Shown here in pieces: positions 8,225-16,592 of a stretch of 64,000 nt of DNA (positions are counted from its first letter, which is position 1; every line of letters begins with the position of its first letter). This DNA comes from Pukyongiella litopenaei (GTDB lineage: Bacteria; Pseudomonadota; Alphaproteobacteria; Rhodobacterales; Rhodobacteraceae): the NCBI RefSeq assembly GCF_003008555.2, contig NZ_CP027665.1:2604001-2668000 (forward strand), written 5' to 3'. The position numbers and the translations under genes are program-made. The notes below the pieces were generated by a model. The model was not told the origin of the DNA. It did not search any database and saw only the letters and a list, made by a program, of their open reading frames with translations.

Positions 8225-9484
8225 ATGCGCAGAGTGGTTGTTACGGGGCTGGGGCTGGTGACACCTCTGGCCAGCGGTGTCGAGGAAAGCTGGGCTCGCA
8301 TCCTGGACGGACAATCCGGCGCCGGGCCGATCACCTCGTTCGATGCGTCCGGGCTGGCCACCACCTATGCGTGCGAAGTGCCGACGGGCGATGGTGGCGA
8401 CGGATCTTTCAACCCCGACGACTGGATGGAAGCCAAGGAGCGCCGCAAGGTGGGCAAGTTCATCCTGTTCGGTGTCGCCGCGGCACAGATGGCGGTGGAC
8501 GATGCCGGCTGGACGCCCGAGGCCGAAGAAGACCGGCTGCGCACCGGCGTGATGATCGGGTCGGGGATCGGCGGGCTGGATTCGATTGCCGAAACCACGC
8601 TGCTGCTGCGCGACAAGGGACCGCGGCGCGTGTCGCCGTTCTTTATTCCCGGCGCGCTGATCAACCTGATTTCGGGCCAGGTGAGCATCCGGTTCGGCTT
8701 CAAGGGCCCGAACCACGCCGTGGTCACCGCCTGTTCGACCGGGGCACATGCGATCGGCGATGCCGCGCGCCTGATCAAGTATGGCGATGCCGACGTGATG
8801 GTGGCCGGCGGCGCCGAAGCCGCGATCTGCGAAATCGGCATTGCCGGGTTCAATGCCTGCAAGGCGCTGAGCACCAAGCGGGCTGACGATCCGCAGGCTG
8901 CCAGCCGTCCCTATGACGCCGATCGCGACGGGTTCGTGATGGGCGAGGGCGCGGGTGTCGTGGTGCTGGAGGAATACGAACACGCCAAGGCGCGCGGTGC
9001 GAAAATCTATGCCGAGGTGCTGGGCTACGGGCTTTCGGGGGACGCCTATCACATCACCGCGCCGAGCGAAGACGGCGACGGCGGCGAACGGTCGATGCGC
9101 GCGGCGCTGTCCGATGCGGGGCTGGAACCGGCGGATATCGACTATATCAACGCGCATGGGACATCGACCATGGCCGACGTGATCGAACTGTCGGCGGTCG
9201 AACGGCTGCTGGGCCAGTCCGCGGGCAAGGTCACCATGTCCTCGACCAAATCCGCCACCGGCCACCTGCTGGGCGCGGCGGGCGCGATCGAGGCGATCTT
9301 TTCGATCCTCGCGATTCGCGATCAGGTCGCGCCGCCGACGATCAACCTGGACAACCCGGCGGTTGAAACGCCGGTGGACCTGGCGCCGAACGCGAAAAGG
9401 GAACGCGAAATCAATGTCGCGTTGTCAAACTCGTTCGGCTTTGGCGGCACCAATGCGAGCGTCCTGTTTGGAAAGGCCAGCTGA
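8225..9484 (+). CDS. fabF: 3-oxoacyl-[ACP] synthase II
   Basis: FabF (419 residues) condenses malonyl-ACP with acyl-ACP during fatty acid elongation. It starts MRRVVVTGLGLVTPL, carries the nucleophile Cys170 in VTACSTGAHAIGDA, and has the two catalytic His residues in NAHGTSTMAD and KSATGHLLGAAGA. It ends with the NSFGFGGTNAS motif. A TTG directly before the ATG is also open, but the ATG at 8225 follows AAGGGGC at good spacing. It overlaps mltG by one base. Confidence 0.96.
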   Translation: MRRVVVTGLGLVTPLASGVEESWARILDGQSGAGPITSFDASGLATTYACEVPTGDGGDGSFNPDDWMEAKERRKVGKFILFGVAAAQMAVDDAGWTPEAEEDRLRTGVMIGSGIGGLDSIAETTLLLRDKGPRRVSPFFIPGALINLISGQVSIRFGFKGPNHAVVTACSTGAHAIGDAARLIKYGDADVMVAGGAEAAICEIGIAGFNACKALSTKRADDPQAASRPYDADRDGFVMGEGAGVVVLEEYEHAKARGAKIYAEVLGYGLSGDAYHITAPSEDGDGGERSMRAALSDAGLEPADIDYINAHGTSTMADVIELSAVERLLGQSAGKVTMSSTKSATGHLLGAAGAIEAIFSILAIRDQVAPPTINLDNPAVETPVDLAPNAKREREINVALSNSFGFGGTNASVLFGKAS

Positions 9485-10638
9485 TGTGGCGCAGCATTGC
9501 GTCGAACACGCTGACGCTGCTGATCGTCGGGCTGTTCCTGTTGGGCGGGCTGATCCTCTGGGGGCAGCGCCAATACGAAACGACCGGCCCGCTCGATGCG
9601 GCGATCTGCCTGCGTGTCGAACGCGGCAGCAACATGAAGGCAGTCAGCCGTGATCTGGAAGCGCAGGGCGCGATCACGAACGGCATGATCTTTCGGCTTG
9701 GCGCCGACTATGACGACAAGGCCGGCAGGCTGAAGGCGGGCAGTTTCCTGGTGCCGGCCGGGGCGTCGATGGAGGAGATCGTCGATGCCGTGACCCGTGG
9801 TGGCGCCAGCACATGTGGCACCGAGATCGTCTATCGGATCGGGGTGACGCGCGTGACCGCCCAGCTGCGGGATCTCGATCCGGAAACGGGGCAGTTCGCC
9901 GAGGTTGCCGCCTTTGATCCCCTGGCCGAGGACGAGCCGGGTGTCTTTGCCGAGAAACGCGCGGAGCCCGATACCCGGTACCGGATCGCGATGGCCGAAG
10001 GCGTGACGAGCTGGCAGGTGGCCGAGGGGCTCAAGGCGGCGAAATTCCTGGCCGGCGATGTGGACGAGGTGCCGCCCGAGGGGATGCTGGCGCCGGACAG
10101 CTACGAGGTGACGGCCGGTGCCGATCGCGCGGCGCTGCTGGGCCAGATGCAGGAGGCGCAGCAGCTGCGTCTGAACTCGGCCTGGGAGAGCCGCGCCGAG
10201 GGGCTGCCGCTGCGCACGCCGGAGGAGTTGCTGATCCTCGCCTCGATCATCGAAAAGGAAACCGGGGTGCCGGAGGAACGCGGAGCGGTGGCCAGCGTGT
10301 TCGTCAACCGGCTGGAGCAGGGCATGAGGCTGCAGACCGACCCGACGGTGATCTATGGTATCACCAAGGGCAAGGCGGTGCTGGGCCGTGGGCTGCGGCA
10401 GAGCGAGCTGCGCACCAGAACGCCCTGGAACACCTATGTCATTCCGGCCCTTCCGCCGACACCGATCGCCAACCCCGGACAGGCCAGCCTGGAGGCGGCG
10501 GCCGATCCGGACAGCACGTCCTATGTCTTTTTCGTGGCCGATGGCAGCGGGGGCCATGCCTTTGCCGAAACGCTGGAAGAGCATAATCGCAATGTCGCCA
10601 AATGGCGCGAGATCGAGGCACAGCGGGCAAGCGATTAA
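9484..10638 (+). CDS. mltG: Endolytic murein transglycosylase
   Basis: MltG/YceG (384 residues) is an inner-membrane enzyme that cuts nascent glycan strands and terminates peptidoglycan polymerisation. It has one N-terminal membrane helix (about residues 10-27), a LysM-like region, and the catalytic stretch LASIIEKETGVPEERG followed by LQTDPTVIYGITKG and TPWNTYVIPALPPTPIANPG. The ATG overlaps the fabF stop, so translation is coupled. The fabF-mltG order lies immediately before the GTA cluster. Confidence 0.95.
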   Translation: MWRSIASNTLTLLIVGLFLLGGLILWGQRQYETTGPLDAAICLRVERGSNMKAVSRDLEAQGAITNGMIFRLGADYDDKAGRLKAGSFLVPAGASMEEIVDAVTRGGASTCGTEIVYRIGVTRVTAQLRDLDPETGQFAEVAAFDPLAEDEPGVFAEKRAEPDTRYRIAMAEGVTSWQVAEGLKAAKFLAGDVDEVPPEGMLAPDSYEVTAGADRAALLGQMQEAQQLRLNSAWESRAEGLPLRTPEELLILASIIEKETGVPEERGAVASVFVNRLEQGMRLQTDPTVIYGITKGKAVLGRGLRQSELRTRTPWNTYVIPALPPTPIANPGQASLEAAADPDSTSYVFFVADGSGGHAFAETLEEHNRNVAKWREIEAQRASD

Positions 10639-10649
10639 GATTTTCTCAA
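10635..10649 (+). promoter_or_regulatory. CtrA-like half-site pair upstream of the GTA cluster
   Basis: TTAA-N7-TCAA, one mismatch from the CtrA consensus TTAA-N7-TTAA. It overlaps the mltG stop codon and ends 41 bp before the GTA -35 element. CtrA is needed for GTA production in several Rhodobacterales, although direct promoter binding is not generally shown. Confidence 0.3.
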
Positions 10650-10658
10650 CCATGGCGG

Positions 10659-10670
10659 ACGGTTAACCGT
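10659..10670. promoter_or_regulatory. Perfect 12-bp palindrome in the GTA control region
   Basis: ACGGTTAACCGT reads identically on both strands and is centred about 29 bp upstream of the GTA -35 hexamer, a usual place for a dimeric activator. A GafA-like activator is one candidate, but no specificity can be read from the sequence. Confidence 0.4.
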
Positions 10671-10690
10671 TGCGCCTGTTGCGTTTCCGC

Positions 10691-10719
10691 TTGACTCGTC
10701 GCGCGGTTTCGCGTATAGG
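10691..10719 (+). promoter_or_regulatory. Sigma70-like promoter of the GTA cluster
   Basis: TTGACT (10691-10696), exactly 17 nt of spacer, TATAGG (10714-10719). This is the best -35/-10 pair in the window. Transcription would begin near 10727, only about 20 nt before a terminator hairpin. Confidence 0.72.
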
Positions 10720-10745
10720 TTGTGTCAAGCTAGAAGAAGTGGGTG

Positions 10746-10780
10746 AACGGCCGCGGGATGACCTCCCGTCGGCCGTTTTT
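10746..10780 (+). terminator. Terminator hairpin in the GTA leader
   Basis: The left arm 10746-10758 pairs with 10764-10777 (13 bp with one bulged T at 10769) around a 5-nt loop, followed by TTT (10778-10780). It lies between the GTA promoter and g1. It could terminate short leader transcripts, acting as an attenuator or making a small RNA of about 50 nt, or it could end transcription arriving from mltG. Confidence 0.75.
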
Positions 10781-10828
10781 CATTTCTCTCGTGCGGAGAT
10801 CACTCTCGCATGAGGTCAAAGAGCAGAC

Positions 10829-11173
10829 ATGACTTTGATTACCCCGGAGGAGCGGGTTTCGCAGACGGCCGAGTTGCTTCAGTCGCTGCAGAATTCGATT
10901 CGCGAGTTGCGGCAGATGGCGCAAGACCTGAAACGGCAGCTCGAGAACGGGGAGGAAGCGGATATCACAGGCAGCAGCCGGCAGGTGGCGCAGACCGTTG
11001 GTCTGATCCGATCCTGCCAGAAGGTGGAGGAGTGTTTTGTCGAACAGCAACACCGACAGGCCGGAATTGCGCGCGGCGGATACGCGCTCGACCTTGTGCA
11101 GGCTCGATTTGAGATCGGGTGCCGCCTTGGTCGCCTCCGCAGGTGCCACGGCGGAGGACGCGTTCCTGAATGA
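10829..11173 (+). CDS. GTA gp1, small terminase subunit
   Basis: A 114-residue protein, the first gene of the GTA cluster, corresponding to R. capsulatus g1, a TerS-like protein that helps the large terminase package random host DNA. It opens with helical, Glu/Gln-rich sequence (SQTAELLQSLQNSIRELRQMAQ) of coiled-coil character. It has the family-like VGLIRSCQKVEECF segment near the middle. The C-terminal 45 residues overlap the start of g2 and may be poorly constrained. No strong ribosome site precedes the ATG. Confidence 0.78.
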   Translation: MTLITPEERVSQTAELLQSLQNSIRELRQMAQDLKRQLENGEEADITGSSRQVAQTVGLIRSCQKVEECFVEQQHRQAGIARGGYALDLVQARFEIGCRLGRLRRCHGGGRVPE

Positions 11174-12452
11174 ACTCAGCGAGGGAGAGCTATGCGCTCT
11201 CCCTTTCCTGTTCGAGTTCTGGGCATTGCCGCACCAGCTGCCGCCGGCGGGAGACTGGCGGTCCTGGGTCATTCTCGGCGGGCGCGGCGCGGGCAAGACG
11301 CGCGCCGGGGCGGAATGGGTGCGCGCGCAGGTCGAGGGCGCTAGGCCGCTGGACCGGGGCCATGCGCGGCGGGTCGCGCTGGTGGGCGAGACCTATGACC
11401 AGGTGCGCGAGGTGATGATCAAGGGCGACAGCGGTATCCTGGCCTGTTCGCCGCCTGACCGGCGGCCGGTCTGGAAGGCGTCGGAGCGCAAGCTGATCTG
11501 GGACAACGGTGCCGAGGCGCAGGTGTTTTCGGCGCAGGATCCCGAGGGGCTGCGAGGGCCGCAATTCGATGCCGCCTGGGTCGATGAGCTGGCCAAGTGG
11601 AAGAAGGCCGGGGAGACCTGGGACATGTTGCAATTCGCGTTGCGGCTGGGCGAGCACCCGCAGGTCTGCGTGACCACGACGCCGCGCAACGTGGCGCTGC
11701 TCAAGGATCTGCTGGCCGCCGCATCGACGGTGACCACCCATGCGCCCACCGAGGCGAACCGCGCGAACTTGGCGGCGGGGTTCCTCAGGGAAGTGCGCGC
11801 GCGCTATGCCGGAACGCGGCTGGGGCGGCAGGAGCTGGATGGGGTGCTGGTGGCCGAGGCCGAAGGGGCGCTGTGGACCGGGGCGATGCTGGAAGCCGCA
11901 AAGGGACAACGGGTCCCGGCGCTGGACCGGGTCGTGGTTGCGCTGGACCCCGCGGTGAGCAGCGGCGCGGGCGCGGATGCCTGTGGCATCGTGGTGGCCG
12001 GGGTGCAGATGCAGGGGCCGCCGCAGAACTGGCGCGCCTGGGTGCTGGAGGATTGCACGGTGCAGGGCAAGGGCCCGCTGGGCTGGGCCCGCGCGGCGGT
12101 GGCGGCGATGCAGCGTCACGGCGCGGACCGGCTGGTGGCCGAGGTCAACCAGGGCGGGCGGCTGGTCGAGGAGGTGCTGCGGCAGGTGGACCCGCTGGTG
12201 CCCTATCGCGCGGTTCACGCCAGTCGCGGAAAGGTGGCGCGGGCCGAGCCGGTCGCGGCGCTCTATGAACAGGGCCGGGTGCGGCACGCGGCGGGCCTGG
12301 GCGATCTGGAGGACCAGATGTGCCTGATGACGCTGCGCGGGTTCGAAGGTGCCGGATCGCCCGACCGCGTGGACGCGCTGGTCTGGGCGCTGCACGACCT
12401 GATGATCGCGCCGGCGGCGGCGTGGAAGAGGCCGCGGGTGCGCGCCCTCTGA
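11037..12452 (+). CDS. GTA gp2, large terminase (ATPase-nuclease)
   Basis: The packaging motor of the gene transfer agent. It has the Walker A motif GGRGAGKT (residues 81-88), a Walker B-like FDAAWVDEL, and an RNase H-like nuclease domain with LDPAVSSG, VAEVNQGG and DRVDALVWAL acidic motifs. The start is a TTG at 11037 supported by GGAGGAG at 11026-11032 inside g1, so g1 and g2 overlap by 137 bp. A later TTG inside the frame would shorten the N-terminus by about 30 residues. The enzyme packages headfuls of host DNA rather than its own genes. Confidence 0.93.
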   Translation: MSNSNTDRPELRAADTRSTLCRLDLRSGAALVASAGATAEDAFLNELSEGELCALPFLFEFWALPHQLPPAGDWRSWVILGGRGAGKTRAGAEWVRAQVEGARPLDRGHARRVALVGETYDQVREVMIKGDSGILACSPPDRRPVWKASERKLIWDNGAEAQVFSAQDPEGLRGPQFDAAWVDELAKWKKAGETWDMLQFALRLGEHPQVCVTTTPRNVALLKDLLAAASTVTTHAPTEANRANLAAGFLREVRARYAGTRLGRQELDGVLVAEAEGALWTGAMLEAAKGQRVPALDRVVVALDPAVSSGAGADACGIVVAGVQMQGPPQNWRAWVLEDCTVQGKGPLGWARAAVAAMQRHGADRLVAEVNQGGRLVEEVLRQVDPLVPYRAVHASRGKVARAEPVAALYEQGRVRHAAGLGDLEDQMCLMTLRGFEGAGSPDRVDALVWALHDLMIAPAAAWKRPRVRAL

Positions 12453-12587
12453 ACACACCCGGTCGGGGTGTTGCGAAAGCGCCGCGCGGTGGCTTTCGGA
12501 AATCTTCCGGAATTGCAGGCAAAAGGGTTCGCGAAGGGCCGGAAGGCGGCTTTGGCGGGCCGTGGGGATCACACAGGAGCATCGGGA

Positions 12588-13775
12588 ATGGTATTTGATT
12601 TCTTGCGTCGCGGAGCCGGGCAGGGCGCGCCGGAAGCCAAGGCGAGCGCCACCGGGCCGGTGGTTGCCTGGCATGGCGCGGGCCGGGTTGCGTGGAGCGC
12701 GCGCGACACCGCGTCGCTGACCCGCACCGGGTTCGCGGGCAACCCGGTGGGGTTCCGGTCGGTCAAGCTGATCGCCGAGGCGGCCTCGGCCCTGCCGCTG
12801 GTGTTGCAGGACCGCGAGCGCCGCTATGAGACGCATCCGCTGCTGTCGCTGGTGACCCGGCCGAACCCGGCCCAGGGGCGCGCCGAGTTGCTGGAGGCGC
12901 TGTTCGGACAGCTGTTGCTGTCGGGCGATGCCTATGTCGAGGCGGTGGGCGGCGAGGGTGGCGTTCCGGTCGAGCTGCATGTGCTGCGGTCGGACCGGAT
13001 GAAGGTGGTGCCCGGGCGTGACGGCTGGCCGGTGGCCTATGAATACAGCGTCGGCGCGCGCAAGCATCGGTTCGATGCCTCCGGGGCGCTGTCTCCGATC
13101 TGCCATATCCGCAGTTTCCATCCACAGGACGATCACTACGGCTTTGCGCCGATGCAGGCGGCGGCGACGGCGGTGGATGTCCACAACGCGGCGTCGCGCT
13201 GGTCGAAATCGTTGCTGGACAACGCGGCGCGGCCGTCGGGCGCGCTGGTCTGGAAAGGCGCGGACGGGCAGGGCGTGATGGCGCAGGAACAGTTCGACCG
13301 CCTGTCCGACGAGATTGCCGCCAATTACCAGGGCGCCCGCAATGCGGGGCGGCCGATGGTGCTGGAAGGCGGTCTGGACTGGAAGCCGATGGGGTTCTCG
13401 CCCAGCGACATGGAGTTCCAGAAGACCAAGGATGCCGCGGCGCGGGAAATCGCGTTGGCATTCGGCGTGCCGCCGATGCTGCTGGGCATCCAGGGGGACG
13501 CGACCTATGCCAATTATCAGGAGGCCAACCGGGCTTTTTATCGCCTCACGGTGCTGCCGCTGGCGACGCGGGTGGCGGCGGCGCTGTCGGACTGGCTGTC
13601 GGGCTATGCCGGCGAGGCGCTGGAACTGAAGCCGGATCTGGATCAGGTGCCCGCACTCGCGGCCGAGCGTGACGCGCAATGGGCGCGGGTTGCGGCGGCG
13701 GAATTCCTGACCGACGCCGAGAAACGGGCGATCCTGGGCCTGCCGGCATTGCCGGAAGGCGGGGCCGATGGATGA
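12588..13775 (+). CDS. GTA gp3, portal protein
   Basis: A 395-residue HK97-type portal protein, forming the dodecameric ring at the capsid vertex through which DNA enters and leaves. It has the family's NPVGFRSVKLIAEAAS opening, a central LLSGDAYVEAV region and the FGVPPMLLGIQGDATYANYQEANRAFYRLTVLPL signature (residues about 290-325). The start at 12588 follows CAGGAG at 12574. The frame remains open 120 bp further upstream without family-like sequence. Confidence 0.93.
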   Translation: MVFDFLRRGAGQGAPEAKASATGPVVAWHGAGRVAWSARDTASLTRTGFAGNPVGFRSVKLIAEAASALPLVLQDRERRYETHPLLSLVTRPNPAQGRAELLEALFGQLLLSGDAYVEAVGGEGGVPVELHVLRSDRMKVVPGRDGWPVAYEYSVGARKHRFDASGALSPICHIRSFHPQDDHYGFAPMQAAATAVDVHNAASRWSKSLLDNAARPSGALVWKGADGQGVMAQEQFDRLSDEIAANYQGARNAGRPMVLEGGLDWKPMGFSPSDMEFQKTKDAAAREIALAFGVPPMLLGIQGDATYANYQEANRAFYRLTVLPLATRVAAALSDWLSGYAGEALELKPDLDQVPALAAERDAQWARVAAAEFLTDAEKRAILGLPALPEGGADG

Positions 13776-14004
13776 CCTGCGGGGGCGGTTCGAAACGTTC
13801 GAATGCGCGCCGGGACTGAGGCTTGCCGCCCATGAACGGGTCAGCGCAATCCATCACGAGAACCTCAACCGCCGGCTCGACCGGCTGGAAGAGTTGATGG
13901 AGCGGCTGGAAAGACGGCTGTGGCTGGCGGTTTACGGCGTGGCGGCGGCGATCCTGACGCAGGCGGTGCGGATGGTGTTGATGGCCGGCCCGGCGGCGGG
14001 ATGA
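13768..14004 (+). CDS. GTA gp3.5, small membrane-spanning head-assembly protein
   Basis: A 78-residue protein between portal and protease genes, the position of R. capsulatus g3.5. It has a charged coiled-coil-like middle (NLNRRLDRLEELMERLERR) and one hydrophobic C-terminal segment (LWLAVYGVAAAILTQAV) that could span a membrane. It overlaps the portal gene by 8 bp. Its exact function is not established; the position suggests capsid assembly. Confidence 0.75.
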   Translation: MDDLRGRFETFECAPGLRLAAHERVSAIHHENLNRRLDRLEELMERLERRLWLAVYGVAAAILTQAVRMVLMAGPAAG

Positions 14005-14038
14005 GCCCGGAACGGCAAGCAAGACGGGAGAGATGACA

Positions 14039-14596
14039 ATGAGCTACGAAACCGGGTTGGAAACGAAATTCGCCCGTGCCGGCGAGGGGCTGACCCTGGG
14101 CGCGGATGCCGCGATCGAGGGCTATGCGAGCCTGTTCGGTGTGGCCGACCAGGGGGGCGACCTCGTGCAGAAGGGCGCCTATGCCGCATCGCTGACGGCG
14201 CTGGGCGCGGCGGGGCGCAAGGTGAAGATGCTGTGGCAGCACGACCCGGCGCAGCCGATCGGGGTCTGGGACGAGGTCCGCGAGGACGATCGCGGCCTGT
14301 GGGTCAAGGGACGCCTTCTGGAGAGCACGCGTCTGGGCCGCGAGGCGGCGGCGCTGGTTGCGGCGGGTGCGATCGACGGGCTGTCGATCGGCTATCGCAC
14401 CAAGCGGGCTGCGAAAGACGACAAGGGCCGGCGGCTCTTGCAGGAACTGGAGCTTTGGGAAGTGTCTCTGGTGACCTTTCCGATGCTGCCCAGTGCGCGG
14501 GTGGCGGCAAAGGGCGAAACGCCCGGCGCCGACGATGCCCTGCGTGAATTGGCGGCGGCGCTTTCGGGCGCGCGGCTGGAGCTGGCGCGCGGTTAG
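14039..14596 (+). CDS. GTA gp4, prohead protease
   Basis: A 185-residue HK97-family maturation protease that trims the capsid protein before DNA packaging. It shows the family opening (IEGYASLFGVADQGGDLV..GAY), the catalytic-type MLWQHDP segment with His and the GLSIGYR..A motif with Ser, then the VSLVTFPM strand. Two in-frame ATGs exist, 14033 and 14039. GGGAG at 14026 is better spaced for 14039, which I use. The major capsid gene follows, the standard HK97 order. Confidence 0.9.
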   Translation: MSYETGLETKFARAGEGLTLGADAAIEGYASLFGVADQGGDLVQKGAYAASLTALGAAGRKVKMLWQHDPAQPIGVWDEVREDDRGLWVKGRLLESTRLGREAAALVAAGAIDGLSIGYRTKRAAKDDKGRRLLQELELWEVSLVTFPMLPSARVAAKGETPGADDALRELAAALSGARLELARG

Positions 14597-14641
14597 GCGC
14601 CGAATACCAAACCTCAACATCAACCCCAGAGGGATGTGCCG

Positions 14642-15820
14642 ATGAGCAGGACCGAAATTTCGGCCTTGGGCGGGAGGGCTGTGCCCGCGGTTCAGGAAGT
14701 CAAACAGGCGATTGCCGGCTTTGTGAGCGAGTTCAAGGGCTTTCAGGACGACATGAAATCGAAACTTCAGCAAACGGAAGAGAGGCTGACCATGCTGGAT
14801 CGCAAATCTCAAATCGCGGCGCGTCCGCATCTGGCCGCCGAGGCGGATACCGGCGCGCCGCATCAGAAGGCGTTCGACGCCTATCTGCGCAATGGCGATG
14901 ACGATGCGCTGCGCGGGCTGGAGGTCGATGCCAAGTCGATGTCCACCGCCGTCAATGGCGATGGCGGGTTCCTGGTCGATCCGCAGACCTCGGAAACCGT
15001 CCAGTCGGTGCTGAAATCGGCGGTGTCGATCCGTGCGATCGCATCGGTGGTGCATGTGGAGGCGACGTCCTATGACGTGCTGGTGGACCATTCCGACGCC
15101 GGTGCCGGCTGGGCCACCGAGACCGATGCCCGGACCGAAACCGGCACCCCTCAGATCGACCGGATTTCGATCCCGCTGCATGAGCTGAGCGCGCTGCCCA
15201 AGGCATCGCAGCGCCTGCTGGATGACAGTGCGTTCGATATCGAGGGCTGGCTGGCCGGACGGATCGCCGACCGGTTTGCCCGTGCCGAGGCCGAGGCCTT
15301 TGTCACTGGCGATGGCGTGGACAAGCCGCGCGGGTTCCTGAGCCATGCCAAGGTGGACAACGATGTCTGGACCTGGGGCAATATCGGCTATGTGCCCACC
15401 GGTATCGATGGGGTGGTGACCGGCGATGCGGTGATCGATCTGGTATATGCGCTGGACGCGCAATACCGCGCCAATGGCTGCTTTGTCATGAATTCCAAGA
15501 CCGCGGGCGCGCTGCGCAAGCTGAAGGACAATGACGGCCGGTTCCTGTGGTCGGACGGTCTCGCTGCCGGTGAACCGGCGCGCCTGCTGGGCTATCCGGT
15601 GGTGATCGCCGAGGACATGCCGGACCCTGCCGCCGACAGCTTTTCGGTCGCGTTTGGTGACTTCGCCTCCGGTTACACCGTGGCCGAGCGTCCGGACCTG
15701 CGGGTGCTGCGCGATCCGTTCAGCGCCAAGCCGCATGTGCTGTTCTACGCGACCAAGCGCGTGGGCGGTGACGTGAGCGATTTTGCCGCGATCAAGCTGC
15801 TGAAATTCGGCGCCGCCTGA
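14642..15820 (+). CDS. GTA gp5, major capsid protein
   Basis: A 392-residue HK97-fold capsid protein. The first 100 or so residues contain a coiled-coil scaffold region (FKGFQDDMKSKLQQTEERLTML) that the protease normally removes. The mature shell part begins around the MSTAVNGDGGFLVDPQ segment and ends with HVLFYATKRVGGDV. Start ATG 14642 follows AGAGGG; a GTG six bases earlier is also open. Several hundred copies would form the small T=3-like head. Confidence 0.94.
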   Translation: MSRTEISALGGRAVPAVQEVKQAIAGFVSEFKGFQDDMKSKLQQTEERLTMLDRKSQIAARPHLAAEADTGAPHQKAFDAYLRNGDDDALRGLEVDAKSMSTAVNGDGGFLVDPQTSETVQSVLKSAVSIRAIASVVHVEATSYDVLVDHSDAGAGWATETDARTETGTPQIDRISIPLHELSALPKASQRLLDDSAFDIEGWLAGRIADRFARAEAEAFVTGDGVDKPRGFLSHAKVDNDVWTWGNIGYVPTGIDGVVTGDAVIDLVYALDAQYRANGCFVMNSKTAGALRKLKDNDGRFLWSDGLAAGEPARLLGYPVVIAEDMPDPAADSFSVAFGDFASGYTVAERPDLRVLRDPFSAKPHVLFYATKRVGGDVSDFAAIKLLKFGAA

Positions 15821-15828
15821 GGGCGCCG
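15808..15828 (+). other. Stem-loop across the capsid gene stop codon
   Basis: A 7-bp stem (15808-15814 with 15822-15828) closes a loop containing the TGA. There is no T-tract. It stands at the start of a 172-nt non-coding gap, the longest inside the GTA cluster, and could mark mRNA processing or stabilisation of the abundant capsid message. Confidence 0.35.
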
Positions 15829-15992
15829 GATGCGGGGCCGGTAAACGGTCCCGTGGCGGGCGTGCGTCTCCGAGATGGGACTCCATGTTGTCTAGCTGCT
15901 CCCCTCCGTCCGAGCGACGTGGAGCGGCGCGCGCCCGCCGACACCCAGGAACGACCACGGCCCGGAGGGGGCGCAGATTGCGGAGTGACAGG

Positions 15993-16592
15993 ATGATGTT
16001 GATCGAGGAGACCGCCATACCGGACGCAGCCCTGCCGGTGGCCCGGTTCAAGGCGCATTTGCGGTTGGGCACCGGGTTCGGCGAGGACGGGCTGCAGGAC
16101 GATGTGCTGAAGGGGTTTCTGCGGGCGGCCATCGCCGCTGTCGAGGCCCGCACCGGCAAGGTGCTGATCGAGCGCGCCTTTGGCTGGACCCTGAACCATT
16201 GGCGCGACGCGGCGGGCCAGCGATTGCCGGTCACGCCGGTTCAGGCCGTGACGGCGGTGACGGTCGTGGATGGAGGGGGCGCCGAAACGCCGGTCGTCCC
16301 GGCGACCTTCCGGCTGGAACGGGATGCGGAACGCCCGGTGCTGCGGCCGGTGTCGGGTCACCTGCCGTCGATCCCGCCGGGGGGATCGGTGCGCGTCGGC
16401 CTGCTGGCGGGCATGGCGGCGGATTGGGGCGGGCTGCCGGCCGATCTCGGCCAGGCGGTGCTGCTGCTGGCGGCGCATTACTATGAATACCGGGACGAGA
16501 CCGCGTTGGGCTATGGCTGCATGCCGTTCGGCGTGACCAGCCTGCTGCAACGGTATCGTCCGCTGCGGGTCAGCGTCGGGGTGCTGCAATGA
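15993..16592 (+). CDS. GTA gp6, head-tail connector (adaptor) protein
   Basis: A 199-residue member of the gp6-like head-tail connector family, found directly after the capsid gene and before a head-closure protein. It begins MMLIEETAIPDAALPVARFKAHLRL, typical of the group, and contains the VEARTGKVLIERAF helix and a LLLAAHYYEYRDE segment near the C-terminus. It should sit under the portal and join head to tail. The frame is open about 100 bp upstream, but the ATG with GGAG at 15982 matches family length. Confidence 0.87.
   Translation: MMLIEETAIPDAALPVARFKAHLRLGTGFGEDGLQDDVLKGFLRAAIAAVEARTGKVLIERAFGWTLNHWRDAAGQRLPVTPVQAVTAVTVVDGGGAETPVVPATFRLERDAERPVLRPVSGHLPSIPPGGSVRVGLLAGMAADWGGLPADLGQAVLLLAAHYYEYRDETALGYGCMPFGVTSLLQRYRPLRVSVGVLQ

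Noticed and set aside
11190-13679. Minus-strand frame of 829 codons over the GTA terminase and portal genes
   Set aside because: His/Arg/Pro/Gly-rich composition without domains; a typical antisense frame in high-GC DNA opposite well-identified genes.
13865-16234. Minus-strand frame of 789 codons over GTA protease and capsid genes
   Set aside because: No recognisable domain and fully covered by GTA genes on the plus strand.
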